NCBI GenBank assembly: GCA_965656875.1
Contig: CBFHMJ010000009.1
Location: forward strand, 1 to 64,000
DNA length: 64,000 bases
Direction: 5' to 3'
From: CBFHMJ01 sp965656875
GTDB lineage: Bacteria > Pseudomonadota > Gammaproteobacteria > Enterobacterales > Alteromonadaceae
The notes below the pieces were generated by a model, which was not told the DNA's origin, did no database searches, and saw nothing but the letters and a program-made list of their open reading frames with translations. Shown one piece after another: positions 1 to 8,766 of the stretch (positions are counted from its first letter, which is position 1; each line of letters starts with the position of its first letter). The position numbers and the translations under genes were made by a program.

Positions 1-127
1 CTCACCCCTGACCGGTGAACAGCTGCTGACCGGCAACACCCTCAACAATCAGTACCGTCCGGTCCTCACCACCCTGAACGACGGCCGTATCGCAGCCTCG
101 CTCAACTATAATAATTCCTCCCTCGGG
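1..127 (+). repeat. Long-period repeat of the RTX-like gene, copy 1 (partner 1759-1885)
   Basis: These bases are identical to 1759-1885. The first difference is at 128 (A against G), and similarity ends about ten bases later. The offset is 1758 bp, a multiple of three, so the repeat keeps frame and defines a 586-residue protein unit. Confidence 0.9.
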
Positions 128-2122
128 ATTGCTTTCCCCACCCTCGGCTCCGTGTCCGGTATTGACCTGCGTCTTGGGCATTCTGGCAACGATGCCATTT
201 ATCTCCCTCCCGGCCAGGGCCGCGTTGAAGCCCTTGACGGCCATGACACCATTCACGGCGGCTATTTTGTTGATGCCGGTGCCGGGAATGACCGTATCTA
301 CCAGGCCACCGAGGTGGTCGCCGGAGACGGTGATGACCTGATTGTGCAGGCACAGGTGATTGATGCCGGCGCCGGGAATGACACCATTCACGGTGGACAG
401 ACCATTGACGGCGGAGACGGTCATGACATCATTTACCTGAACGGTCCCGCCGCTGTTGACGGTGGTAACGATACCGATGTGGTCCATGTCTCCGGTGCGC
501 GTGCCGACTACACACTCACCGACCACGGTGACGGACGTTACACCCTGACCGATAACCGTCCGGACAGCCCGGATGGCACCATCACCCTGTTCGCAGTTGA
601 AGCGCTGCAGTTCAGTGACACCCGTCTGCCGCTCCGCAGCGCCCTGCCGGATGCCGTCGTCATCGACCATCAGGTACAGCTGGCCCGCGACTCACAGGTC
701 ACTCTGTCCTTCTTCACCATCCCGCTGACACAACCGGCTCACGGTACCCTGGAACAGGTCGACGGACAGTGGCAATACACCCCTGAACCCGGATTCACCG
801 GTATCGATACCTTTATCTACGTCGATAATGCCGGTGTCGAACGCACCGTTCAGCTCAGTGTCGGCCTGATGGCAAACGGCCAGACTCTCTATCTCGGCGG
901 CGGTGACTACACTGACATCGCCGCCCTGCCTGACGGTGCCCTCGTCACCAGCTGGACCGCCAGTGGACGCTCCTACCTCCGGCGCATCGAAGCCAGTGGC
1001 ACCGTGCAGTACAGCCGTATCACCGTGGACAGCACATCCAACACCCTCTCCCGGGTAATTGTCGCGCCGGATGGCCGTGTCATGGTGCTGGCACTGGATG
1101 GCTCTAACACCTATTCCCGGGTGTATAACGCTCAGATGCAGTCTGTCCGTGGCTGGAGCTATCTCTTCAGCAACACCGGACACCGCCCCCGGGCCACCTT
1201 TATGGCCGACAACTCGCTCGTCGCCCTGAACGGTAATGCCCGCACCCTGACACGCTTTGACACCCAGTATCAGTCCGTTAATCAGTACAGCATCAGCGGA
1301 GAAGCCATTCGCCATGCCGACCTCCGTCGTCTCACTGACAACAGCCTGCTACTCAGCTGGCAGGCCGGTGATGCCATCGTCATGCAACGCTTTGATGAAC
1401 AGCTGCGCCCGGTTGGTCCCCGCCAGACCGTCAGTCAGCTCGCCGTCGGTGATGCGGCCGGACTCGACCAGATTGCCGTCACACCACTCATCAGCGGCGG
1501 CTGGGTTATCGCATGGACCCTGCCACAGACAACCGACAGCCCGGATGATGTCAGCGGTCACAGCATTCGTGCCCGTCAGTTTGCGCCTGACGGCTCACCC
1601 CTGACGGCACCCTTTACCGTCAATCAGTACACCGCCGACGGGCAGCAGCAACCTTCCCTGACCCACCGTCAGGACGGCGGCTGGTCTGTCGCCTGGTGGT
1701 CCACTTCCGGCGATGACAGCGGTTTTGCCGCCTTCATCCGTCATTACCGGGCGGACGGCTCACCCCTGACCGGTGAACAGCTGCTGACCGGCAACACCCT
1801 CAACAATCAGTACCGTCCGGTCCTCACCACCCTGAACGACGGCCGTATCGCAGCCTCGCTCAACTATAATAATTCCTCCCTCGGGGTTGCTTTCCCGTCA
1901 GTGGGGACTCTGGGTGATGATGTATTTCTGGCGACACAAGGGAATAATGTTTTTAATGGTTTATCTGGTTTAGACACCGTAATCTTCGGGAGTGTAGGGG
2001 CAGATTTCTCAATCTCTGACAACACCGATGGCTCACTGACCGTGGAAGACATTCGAAGCAATTCACCACAAGGATCTAATCGGCTATACAGTATTGAGTT
2101 TCCACTGTTTACGGATGATTAA
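2..2122 (+). CDS. C-terminal part of a giant RTX-like repeat protein (5' end outside window)
   Basis: The frame is open from base 2, so the gene starts before the window; about 706 residues are visible. Counting from the window edge, Gly/Asp-rich calcium-binding repeats (GAGNDTIHGG, GDGHDIIYL) lie near residues 90-166 and a cadherin/tandem-95-like strand (YTPEPGFTGIDTFIY) near 258-283. Propeller-like DGGW-x-VAW segments then run to about residue 630. The last 75 residues carry another Gly/Asp block and end in an acidic tail, as is usual for type I secreted RTX proteins. Bases 1-127 recur identically at 1759-1885, giving a 1758-bp (586-codon) period, so more copies probably lie upstream. The DNA is clearly GC-rich up to about 1890 and then drops to the level of the neighbours, which suggests repeat homogenisation or a mosaic origin. 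Likely a surface adhesin or exoprotein; the exact role is unknown. Confidence 0.8.
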   Translation, partial: SPLTGEQLLTGNTLNNQYRPVLTTLNDGRIAASLNYNNSSLGIAFPTLGSVSGIDLRLGHSGNDAIYLPPGQGRVEALDGHDTIHGGYFVDAGAGNDRIYQATEVVAGDGDDLIVQAQVIDAGAGNDTIHGGQTIDGGDGHDIIYLNGPAAVDGGNDTDVVHVSGARADYTLTDHGDGRYTLTDNRPDSPDGTITLFAVEALQFSDTRLPLRSALPDAVVIDHQVQLARDSQVTLSFFTIPLTQPAHGTLEQVDGQWQYTPEPGFTGIDTFIYVDNAGVERTVQLSVGLMANGQTLYLGGGDYTDIAALPDGALVTSWTASGRSYLRRIEASGTVQYSRITVDSTSNTLSRVIVAPDGRVMVLALDGSNTYSRVYNAQMQSVRGWSYLFSNTGHRPRATFMADNSLVALNGNARTLTRFDTQYQSVNQYSISGEAIRHADLRRLTDNSLLLSWQAGDAIVMQRFDEQLRPVGPRQTVSQLAVGDAAGLDQIAVTPLISGGWVIAWTLPQTTDSPDDVSGHSIRARQFAPDGSPLTAPFTVNQYTADGQQQPSLTHRQDGGWSVAWWSTSGDDSGFAAFIRHYRADGSPLTGEQLLTGNTLNNQYRPVLTTLNDGRIAASLNYNNSSLGVAFPSVGTLGDDVFLATQGNNVFNGLSGLDTVIFGSVGADFSISDNTDGSLTVEDIRSNSPQGSNRLYSIEFPLFTDD

Positions 2123-2160
2123 AATGCAAGATCATTAATTGATCGCTTGAAAACCAACCT

Positions 2161-2196
2161 GTGGACCGAGGATGTTGTATTAAATCCCCGGTCCAC
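2161..2196 (+). terminator. Stem-loop after the RTX-like gene
   Basis: Arms GTGGACCGAGGAT (2161-2173) and ATCCCCGGTCCAC (2184-2196) pair at 12 of 13 positions around a 10-nt loop, 39 nt after the stop codon. No T-run follows, so a terminator role is inferred from position and stability. Confidence 0.5.
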
Positions 2197-2263
2197 TACC
2201 GCTGGTGACATTTCGTCTCAACATCTTTAAACTGTGCTGAAAAATCAGCTAGTTAGGTGTTTC

Positions 2264-2629
2264 ATGTCTCATCCAGTCAAGTATCATGGCTCTTGCCATT
2301 GTAAGTCCGTCCAGTTCACCATCAGCAATACGGCTATCACAGAAGCATTGCAATGTAATTGCTCTATCTGCCGCCGAAAAAATGCGGTTATGTCAAAAGA
2401 TCATTTCACGCCAACCCAGTTCACCCTGGTGTGTGGTGGCGACAATTTATCGGTTTACCATTGGGGAGACGGGGATGTGAATCACTATTTCTGTAAAACC
2501 TGTGGTATCTATCCCTTCCATGATTCTACGTATAAACCGGGCCATTACCGGGTTAATCTGGGCTGTCTGGAAGAAATTGATGGTAGTGATCTTATGGTCG
2601 ATTTCTTTGATGGGAAGCATGAGCTTTAA
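2264..2629 (+). CDS. GFA/CENP-V domain protein (Mss4-like zinc fold)
   Basis: A 121-residue protein of the glutathione-dependent formaldehyde-activating (GFA) family, a small zinc-binding fold. Visible ligands are C-H-C near the N-terminus (GSCHCKSVQF), C-N-C-S-I-C (CNCSICRR) and F-C-K-T-C-G (YFCKTCGIYPF), which is the usual ligand set. The ATG at 2264 is preferred over an upstream GTG at 2234 because TTAGGTG lies 5 nt before it and the family begins close to the GSCHC segment. Members have been linked to formaldehyde-glutathione chemistry, but many have no proven activity. The window also encodes FrmA/FrmB at 38-40 kb, not adjacent. Confidence 0.8.
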   Translation: MSHPVKYHGSCHCKSVQFTISNTAITEALQCNCSICRRKNAVMSKDHFTPTQFTLVCGGDNLSVYHWGDGDVNHYFCKTCGIYPFHDSTYKPGHYRVNLGCLEEIDGSDLMVDFFDGKHEL

Positions 2630-2735
2630 ATTTTGCAATCGCTTATAGCCAACTCATTTATGTAGTTTCACCAGTCTCCGGTATCGTTGTTCCTTATAGA
2701 ATACATTCCTGTATGCAGTCAGCGAGGAGGCAACG

Positions 2736-3854
2736 ATGCTTAAGTCGATCAATAAAACATGGCGGAATGTCCGCTCTGCGCTGGTAATAACTGGCGCACT
2801 GTTCAGTGCTTTTTCAGGTACTGCTACTCAGGCCGCTGAGATCATCGTGCATTACGATGTGGGTTGGGGAAATAACATTAGCATCCGGGGCAATGCAGCC
2901 AGTCTGAGCTGGTCAGTTGGCGCAAATGCCAGTTGGGGGCAAGAGGCCGGACAATCTGTATGGCGTTATACCGTGCCTGCTTCGGAAGGAACATTCGAAT
3001 TTAAACCGCTGATTAATGACCAAACCTGGTCGTTTGGTGATAACTATAAAGTCACCGATCCAAATCAAACCATTCATGTTTACCCATCATTCGCTAACTA
3101 CGCGCCGACGAACGGAGAAATCACCCGCATCCCGGACACCTGGTCTTATATTCTTGAGTATGGTCATACCATTGATGTCTATTTACCGCCCGGCTACAGC
3201 CACAAAGCTCAGGCGTACTTCCCGGTTATCTATATGCTTGATGGGCAAAATCTGTTTAACACGGGTTGGAACGTCAACACCACGCTGGATACGATGATTA
3301 ATAACAATGAAGTGCGTGAAGCCATCATCGTTGGCATTCATAACAAGGGATTTGGTCGTATGAAGGAGTACACACCGACTTATGATGCGACTTACGGTGA
3401 CGGGGGTGATGGCGATAAATTCCTGGATTATATCGAACAGGAACTCATGCCGATTATTAACAGCCGCTTTCGCACGCAAACCGGCGTCAACAACACCTTT
3501 ATGATGGGTTCATCACTGGGTGGCTTAATGAGTTTCTATGCGGGCTGGACCCGAAGCCACGTCTATGGCGCGGTCGGTGCTTTATCCAGCAGCTTCTTCT
3601 GGGATGATGATTACATGCTAAATCTGGTTAGAGATTACAATGGGCCAACCATCCCAACCACGCTGTATATCGACACTGGTGACTATGAGATTAACAACGG
3701 TGCTGGTGCAAAAACTCAGGAGATGCAGCAAATTCTGAATGATAAGGGTTATGCTCATTATCACTGGCTGGCCTATCCACCAATTGATCGCCACAACGAA
3801 TATTCCTGGGGCGCAAGGGTACATCTGCCTCTTGGCGTGTTATTAGGCAATTAA
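2736..3854 (+). CDS. Secreted esterase with N-terminal carbohydrate-binding-like module
   Basis: A 372-residue exported serine hydrolase of the enterochelin esterase/esterase D-like superfamily. A signal peptide (about 1-33) ends in TQAAE. A beta-sandwich module (about 35-125; paired Trp and a GDNYKV segment) resembles starch-binding CBM20-like modules. The alpha/beta hydrolase domain follows, with PVIYMLDGQNLF, GDKFLDYIEQELMPI and the nucleophile elbow GSSLGG near residue 258; a late His in IDRHNEYSW is the likely catalytic base. A strong GAGGAGG ribosome site precedes the ATG. A second secreted esterase with a similar DKFLxYxExELMP motif lies at 35779-36948. The substrate is unknown; a polysaccharide or siderophore ester is plausible. 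Confidence 0.8.
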   Translation: MLKSINKTWRNVRSALVITGALFSAFSGTATQAAEIIVHYDVGWGNNISIRGNAASLSWSVGANASWGQEAGQSVWRYTVPASEGTFEFKPLINDQTWSFGDNYKVTDPNQTIHVYPSFANYAPTNGEITRIPDTWSYILEYGHTIDVYLPPGYSHKAQAYFPVIYMLDGQNLFNTGWNVNTTLDTMINNNEVREAIIVGIHNKGFGRMKEYTPTYDATYGDGGDGDKFLDYIEQELMPIINSRFRTQTGVNNTFMMGSSLGGLMSFYAGWTRSHVYGAVGALSSSFFWDDDYMLNLVRDYNGPTIPTTLYIDTGDYEINNGAGAKTQEMQQILNDKGYAHYHWLAYPPIDRHNEYSWGARVHLPLGVLLGN

Positions 3855-3887
3855 ATCTGGCGAATTTAACGTCTTATCCTTAACCAA

Positions 3888-3963
3888 CTTGTCGCGTGTT
3901 TCAGATTGCGTCGTGTAGTCAGCTACATAAGCGGCCTGTAACGCAGTAGAAATGCGCGACAAG
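3888..3963. repeat. Hairpin-forming intergenic repeat, copy A
   Basis: Outer arms CTTGTCGCG (3888-3896) and CGCGACAAG (3955-3963) enclose an inner palindrome TGTAG-TCAG-CTACA and a downstream AACGC. The same plan (TAGTCAnCTA, 14 nt, AACGC, then the closing arm) occurs at 26743-26826. It sits between convergent genes and has no T-run. Confidence 0.55.
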
Positions 3964-3968
3964 GGTGA

Positions 3969-5213
3969 TCACCATCGAATCCTCACCTGATAGAGGCCCT
4001 CTTTGATACTAATCTTCCGTTGAAAGTGTAGTGTTTCACAAATTCGCTCTATGATCTCTGTACCATAACCGAACCCGGTAATCGTTGGATGAGCCATTGA
4101 GGCTGGGTCATCACTGAGAGATTCCAGGGTGTCGTTTTCAATCATGATTTCGCAGCTCGTGATCGCAATCTGAATATGGGTTTGACTGTAGGCCAGTGCA
4201 TTGCGAACGAGGTTAGCCATTAAGATGATGAATAATTCGGGTTGTGTGTCGAGTTCATATTCACCGGTGACGGCAACGGTTTTTGCCTGATGTTGCGCGG
4301 TATGTTCATTGGCCAGTTGCTGATTAACAATAGTGTAAACATTAACTGTTGATACGGATGCTGCTTCTTCCCGCCCTAACAACAGAAAAACATCAATGAG
4401 CTTTTTCATGTTGTTGCAGGCCGTCTCGATTCGTTTAACCGGGCGTTCCAGCGCTTCATTATCCTGCATATGCAGTTTTAGCAGGCTTACATTGCTTTGT
4501 ACTACGGCGACAGGCGTTCTCAATTCATGACTGGCGTGACGGGTAAATTCTTTTTCCCGCTGTAAAAACTGTTGGTTACGGGTAATTAATTCTGAGAGTT
4601 TGCGGCTTAGCTGACCAATTTCGTCGGGCCGCGCGTGTCCGGGCAAAGGGGTTTGTGCCGTTGTTTTTTTCAATGCTTCGGCAAGATCATTTAAGGGTGA
4701 CGCAATGCGTTTACCAATCAGTACGGCAATCCACAAAGCAAGCGTGCTGGTAAGAAACAGCAGTAACAGTGTCCCGGTCATAATCAGCGGCTCACGTTGT
4801 TCGAGATCTGAAAATCGTTGTTCTTCAAAAGATAATCCGTACCAGTTTCCCCGATCTGAACGAACTCGCATTCGATGAATATCTTCTTCCAGCTCATCAA
4901 ACATCTCCGTTACATCAGGCAGCGGTTCTGTTTGCCAAAGCAACAATTCAGGCCGGGTTTCACTCAATCGCTGTTGTAGTCGGGAAAAAACAATGTCAGC
5001 GCTGAGTTGCGTTGGTAATGAGGCTTCATATCGTGCCAACTGTTGCCAACTATGGCTCAGATAGCTTTGTGCCGTGAGATTTTCCTGGTTATGAACAACG
5101 ACATTCAGAATCATGGTGAACACCAGGGTTTGAAAAATACTGAACAACACGAGGCTGCTGGTTATAAGCTGGCGAAATGTCTTAATTAAAATCAAGTTGC
5201 AACCCCTTTCCAT
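3969..5213 (-). CDS. Sensor histidine kinase
   Basis: A 414-residue membrane sensor kinase. It has a transmembrane helix at about 15-40, a periplasmic segment of about 100 residues, a second helix at about 143-168, HAMP (about 169-222), and HisKA with phospho-acceptor His229 (HASHELRTP). The HATPase domain has a recognisable N-box (ANLVRNALAYS), but its G1 box is worn (ENDTLES) and a short lid (TGFGYGTEII) follows. The start overlaps the end of the response regulator gene by 32 nt, so the two are probably translated together. The signal is unknown. The PAP2 phosphatase upstream on the same strand suggests an envelope or lipid stress input, but that is only inferred from neighbourhood. Confidence 0.85.
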   Translation of the reverse strand: MERGCNLILIKTFRQLITSSLVLFSIFQTLVFTMILNVVVHNQENLTAQSYLSHSWQQLARYEASLPTQLSADIVFSRLQQRLSETRPELLLWQTEPLPDVTEMFDELEEDIHRMRVRSDRGNWYGLSFEEQRFSDLEQREPLIMTGTLLLLFLTSTLALWIAVLIGKRIASPLNDLAEALKKTTAQTPLPGHARPDEIGQLSRKLSELITRNQQFLQREKEFTRHASHELRTPVAVVQSNVSLLKLHMQDNEALERPVKRIETACNNMKKLIDVFLLLGREEAASVSTVNVYTIVNQQLANEHTAQHQAKTVAVTGEYELDTQPELFIILMANLVRNALAYSQTHIQIAITSCEIMIENDTLESLSDDPASMAHPTITGFGYGTEIIERICETLHFQRKISIKEGLYQVRIRW

Positions 5214-5883
5214 AGACTGTCTGAACCAGTGGCTTACCCGTCTGCTCAGTTAACGCCTGACGCAATCGATACAAGTGAGTTCGCAACGGCGCGGAATCAG
5301 GTGAGACACCGGACCACAATGCCTGCTCGACGGACTGACGACTCACAACATTGGGATAATGACGCATTAAAATACTCAGTAGCTGACGTTGCACGGCATG
5401 AAGCTTGATGGGAATATTCTGATAAAAAACGTCACCGGTCTGGTGATCAATAACCAGTTCGTTAACACACTGACGGGCAACATTTCGTCGCGGACCACGG
5501 CTTAACAAGGCTTCGATGCGGCACACCAGCTCTTCGTTGGCAAATGGCTTAACCAGATAGTCATCGCCGCCAGCAGCAAATCCGGACAGTTTGTCGTCCA
5601 GCGTGTCACGCGCGGTCAGAAAGATCACAGGCAATGGTAAATGCAACGAGTCGCGAGCGGTCGTGACCATTTCTATTCCATCCATTTTTGGCATTGCGAC
5701 ATCAACCACCGCCACATCGTATTCATTGTCTGACAGCAACTGTAATCCCATGGCACCGTTGTAGGCGAAATCCACCTCGTAGCCCAGCGCCGTAAAATAT
5801 TCTGACAAGCTTTCAGCCAGTGGCACATGGTCATCAACCAGTAAGAGTCGTGTACCCTGGGTGACATTGGTCATGACAACCAT
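5182..5883 (-). CDS. OmpR/PhoB-family response regulator
   Basis: A 233-residue regulator with a receiver domain (about 10-130: DDH acidic pair, phospho-acceptor Asp61 in VVDVAMPKMDG, Thr90, Lys112 in LVKPF) and a C-terminal winged-helix DNA-binding domain (about 140-233). GGAGAATCCTT before the ATG at 5883 is a reasonable ribosome site; a second ATG three codons in is possible. It precedes and overlaps its partner kinase, the standard arrangement. The targets are unknown. Confidence 0.9.
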   Translation of the reverse strand: MVVMTNVTQGTRLLLVDDHVPLAESLSEYFTALGYEVDFAYNGAMGLQLLSDNEYDVAVVDVAMPKMDGIEMVTTARDSLHLPLPVIFLTARDTLDDKLSGFAAGGDDYLVKPFANEELVCRIEALLSRGPRRNVARQCVNELVIDHQTGDVFYQNIPIKLHAVQRQLLSILMRHYPNVVSRQSVEQALWSGVSPDSAPLRTHLYRLRQALTEQTGKPLVQTVYGKGLQLDFN

Positions 5884-6013
5884 AAGGATTCTCCATTGTG
5901 TATGCCGATGTGTATGCCCTCGCGTAAGCCCTGGAGACGCATCTTTACCTCAGTAACCGGTATGATTGTTAAGTGTAGTTGCCAGGAAACAGCTTCCTCA
6001 GACGATAAACATC

Positions 6014-6715
6014 TCAAAAATGAAACCATTGTCGATGTTGGCAATAACGAAAGAAGATCGCAGGAATAACGACACCAACCGCAGCGCCCACCAGCACATC
6101 CGATGGCCAGTGCGCAAACACCATTACCCGGCTGAAACCAATAATGGCAGCCGCTACAAACAATCCACGATGCAGTCGTTGTGGTGTAACAAGCATCAAC
6201 AAAAATGCGACGGTAAATATGGTTTGTGTATGTCCGGATGGCATTGAGCAATATTGCGCCGTGTATTCCTGATGCAGAGGAAATAGTTGATATATATTTT
6301 GTTCCAACATGAGTTCAGGACGAGTTCTTCCAATCAGATATTTGGCTAAGACAACAATCAAACCGGTAAGTGCCAGAGTAGAAAAACAAAATCCACCAAA
6401 TCGCATTACTCGCCGGGCCTGTAGATTGTCGTTATCCACCAGCGTGAACAGCCATCCGGTTAGCATTAAGCCAAAGGCAATTGAAAACCAGAATCCACTC
6501 TCACCAGCTTTCGTCAGTACTGAAAATAACTGGCTGATCGAGGCTGACTGATAGCTGTCCAGTAACTGCACTAAGGGTTTATCAATGAACAGAATCGTGA
6601 ACGCCACTAACGTCACAAAGGCCAGTACCGTCTTTCTCAGGGTGATCAGGCAAACTTTCTGATGAATGAATAAGTTTGCCGGACCGGTTAATTCTGCATT
6701 CTGATGACGTTTCAT
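6014..6715 (-). CDS. PAP2-family membrane phosphatase
   Basis: A 233-residue integral membrane phosphatase of the PAP2/PgpB/LpxE-type superfamily. All three signature motifs are visible: KYLIGRTRPEL, PSGHTQT, and SRVMVFAHWPSDVLVG with the catalytic His. There are several hydrophobic helices. It probably dephosphorylates a lipid phosphate (undecaprenyl-PP, phosphatidylglycerol-P or lipid A). The start at 6715 is chosen because GAGAGG lies just upstream; the frame runs 22 codons further up without a ribosome site. It is 130 nt upstream of the response regulator-kinase pair on the same strand, so it may be in the same operon or be a target. Confidence 0.8.
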   Translation of the reverse strand: MKRHQNAELTGPANLFIHQKVCLITLRKTVLAFVTLVAFTILFIDKPLVQLLDSYQSASISQLFSVLTKAGESGFWFSIAFGLMLTGWLFTLVDNDNLQARRVMRFGGFCFSTLALTGLIVVLAKYLIGRTRPELMLEQNIYQLFPLHQEYTAQYCSMPSGHTQTIFTVAFLLMLVTPQRLHRGLFVAAAIIGFSRVMVFAHWPSDVLVGAAVGVVIPAIFFRYCQHRQWFHF

Positions 6716-6880
6716 GCGTACCTCTCGTCGTAAACTGATTGATGCGAAATCAGGACGAGAGAGTACGGGGTGATTGATCAAGCAAATGTCACAACGAGCA
6801 GGTCAGCGACAAAAAATAGCCAGAAGGTCTCATTCATATAAAGAGGGAAAGTTGAAAAACTTAAGCAGGGCTTGTTAACC

Positions 6881-8221
6881 CTAATCTGTTTTTAACGCCA
6901 CCACAAAATTCATCCCGCCCAGGTAATGTTGTTGATGACATTCGACAATTTTGAAGCCTACATGACGGAGTTCACCGACTAAGGTGTCCATATCGACAAA
7001 ACGGGCGTCCGGGTTATCGACCAGTTGCAGGTTCAGGTTTTTAAATTCCTGATAGTGGGGGTGGAATTGCAAATCTTTGGCGGCTTCTTTATCCAGCGCT
7101 TCCATTTTTCGGCGGGTGAGTGACGCGTTTGGCGTAGCAATGACGAAGATAGAATCCGGGCTTAAGTGGCAATAGATTTGTGACAACATGGCAACAGCAT
7201 CAGGCCAGGAAAAATAACCATTCAGGCTAACCGCAGCATCAAAGGATTGATCAGTTAGCGCGTCCAGGCTACCGCACCAGGTCGTGAATGACTGGTGATC
7301 ATTCTGATACGCCGTTATCAATGCATCCGCGTAGAACAGCATTTCTTCTGATTCATCGATACCGGTATAACTTTGGATATGTGGTTGTTCAGCAATTAAT
7401 GGGATGATTTTTGCGGTGCCACAGTCCACATCCAAAACCCGACCTTGCATGAATCGGGCAGCATCTTCTAATAGCGAATGCTGAAACGATGTTTGCACTG
7501 ATGCATAGACTCTGGCGTAGCTGTCCCACTGGTGTTTTTTACGGCGAGGGTTTTCTTTTTGTTTGAGCATTCGACAACGCGGCTCACCGATAAAGCGATA
7601 AAAAACATCACTCAAATCGCGAAAATCCCAGACTATCGGTAAGAAACGTGAGTCGCCACCAAAAACCGGCACAACATCTGAATCAACCACACGAGCGCCG
7701 AAGCGGTCGCAATGCAGGGATTTACGAGCAGCGGGAATAACGCCTAACACCATATCGCGCCCCAGCCAGCGAGCAATCAGATAAAACAGTTGCATAAATG
7801 CACGAACAAAATGTACAGAACCACCGCGTTTAATGGCAAAACGGCCAACTTGCAGACAATTTTCACCAGGCTTTTTACAACCACTGAGAAATCGGGTGAA
7901 GTATCGTCCTTCAGGAAAACCCAGTTCACCGCCAAAGGAAATATTCACACACGCGGTAATACCTCCCCGACCGTCATCGGCATACACGGTTATACCGTTC
8001 TGCAAATAAGGATTCACTTCTGGTAATTCGTAATCTGGATACAATCGATGGAATTCACGGGCAACAAAACTATTCACCCGGGTAAGCTCATCAACGGTTA
8101 ACGCCAACTTCAGTTCACCGTCATAATGCTGCCAGTTATCAATAACCTGTTGTATCAACGGTGTGGGCGTCTGCGTAACTGATTGTGTAAATACCGTATG
8201 TTCTGGGTGATTCGCCATCAT
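6881..8221 (-). CDS. Fusion: GNAT/FeeM-like N-acyltransferase domain plus SAM methyltransferase
   Basis: A 446-residue two-domain protein. Residues about 35-205 resemble the acyltransferase fold shared by LuxI, N-acyl amino acid synthases (FeeM-like) and related GNAT enzymes: a variable N-terminus, a PxxNPYLQ segment, the VGRFAIKRG strand (124-133) typical of the acyl-chain site, and a C-terminal FGARVVD strand. Residues about 235-446 are a class I SAM methyltransferase, with motif I VLDVDCGTAK (262-271), an acidic strand end (TGIDES) and the post-I strand FDAAVSLNGYFSW. Motif I has Asp where most families have Gly. The product could be a modified acyl signal or surfactant. The role is inferred; the two-domain composition is seen. 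CAGGAAT precedes the two adjacent ATG codons. Confidence 0.65.
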   Translation of the reverse strand: MMANHPEHTVFTQSVTQTPTPLIQQVIDNWQHYDGELKLALTVDELTRVNSFVAREFHRLYPDYELPEVNPYLQNGITVYADDGRGGITACVNISFGGELGFPEGRYFTRFLSGCKKPGENCLQVGRFAIKRGGSVHFVRAFMQLFYLIARWLGRDMVLGVIPAARKSLHCDRFGARVVDSDVVPVFGGDSRFLPIVWDFRDLSDVFYRFIGEPRCRMLKQKENPRRKKHQWDSYARVYASVQTSFQHSLLEDAARFMQGRVLDVDCGTAKIIPLIAEQPHIQSYTGIDESEEMLFYADALITAYQNDHQSFTTWCGSLDALTDQSFDAAVSLNGYFSWPDAVAMLSQIYCHLSPDSIFVIATPNASLTRRKMEALDKEAAKDLQFHPHYQEFKNLNLQLVDNPDARFVDMDTLVGELRHVGFKIVECHQQHYLGGMNFVVALKTD

Positions 8222-8640
8222 ATTCCTGCCGTCAATTATCAGGGCTTCATCATAGCGACTGAGTCGCCACTGTGGTCCGGGAACACTCGTTCTGGTCTAT
8301 CAATGCTAACGACTGGTTATCACCGTTCCTGTTGAACTGTATGATTAATCACACATTCCTGGGAGGGATAAAATACCTAATCAGGAACGAATAACACCAT
8401 GTGTGTAAAATACATCCATCACCCGACCACTTAACCAATATGGGCTAAAAATAAGAACAAATATGAGTGTGAACAATAGTGACGTCATGAGCCGACTTTA
8501 GTGAAAACCGAATGGCTTTATGCTTGGTGGTTGATGGTTGGTAATCGATGAGAATAATCAGTCAGATTGGCAACTTACCGAGGCACAGCATCACCCGGCA
8601 ACCTACAAAAACCGCCTGAAAATCCGTATATAATTAACCC
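8222..8640. other. Divergent intergenic region, left part
   Basis: The 545-nt gap between the fusion gene and the TonB receptor is AT-rich, and I see no gene in it. Promoters for both genes must lie here. The only clear structure is the operator cluster at 8644-8680. Confidence 0.6.
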
Positions 8641-8643
8641 ATA

Positions 8644-8680
8644 TGTCAACTTAAATTGACAAATCATTATTATTGTCAAT
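8644..8680 (+). promoter_or_regulatory. Three half-site operator cluster upstream of the TonB receptor
   Basis: TGTCAA (8644-8649) and TTGACA (8656-8661) form an inverted repeat with a 6-nt gap. ATTGACAA (8655-8662) pairs again with TTGTCAAT (8673-8680) across 10 nt. The shared middle half-site suggests cooperative or alternative dimer binding about 90 nt before the start codon. The regulator is unknown; metal control is a guess from the downstream genes. Confidence 0.5.
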
Positions 8681-8766
8681 GGGTTGTAATAACCTGTAAT
8701 ACGTCTTTTAACCCGAATCATCTAATATTCACGTATCAATTATAAAAACAATTAAGGTACTGACGA

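Noticed and set aside
2..670. Long minus-strand frames opposite the RTX-like gene (also 692-1315)
   Set aside because: They mirror the strongly biased, GC-rich repeat on the plus strand; the products are low-complexity and have no ribosome sites.
3888..3963. Integron attC site
   Set aside because: No core GTTRRRY/RYYYAAC pair and no integron integrase; described instead as an intergenic repeat.
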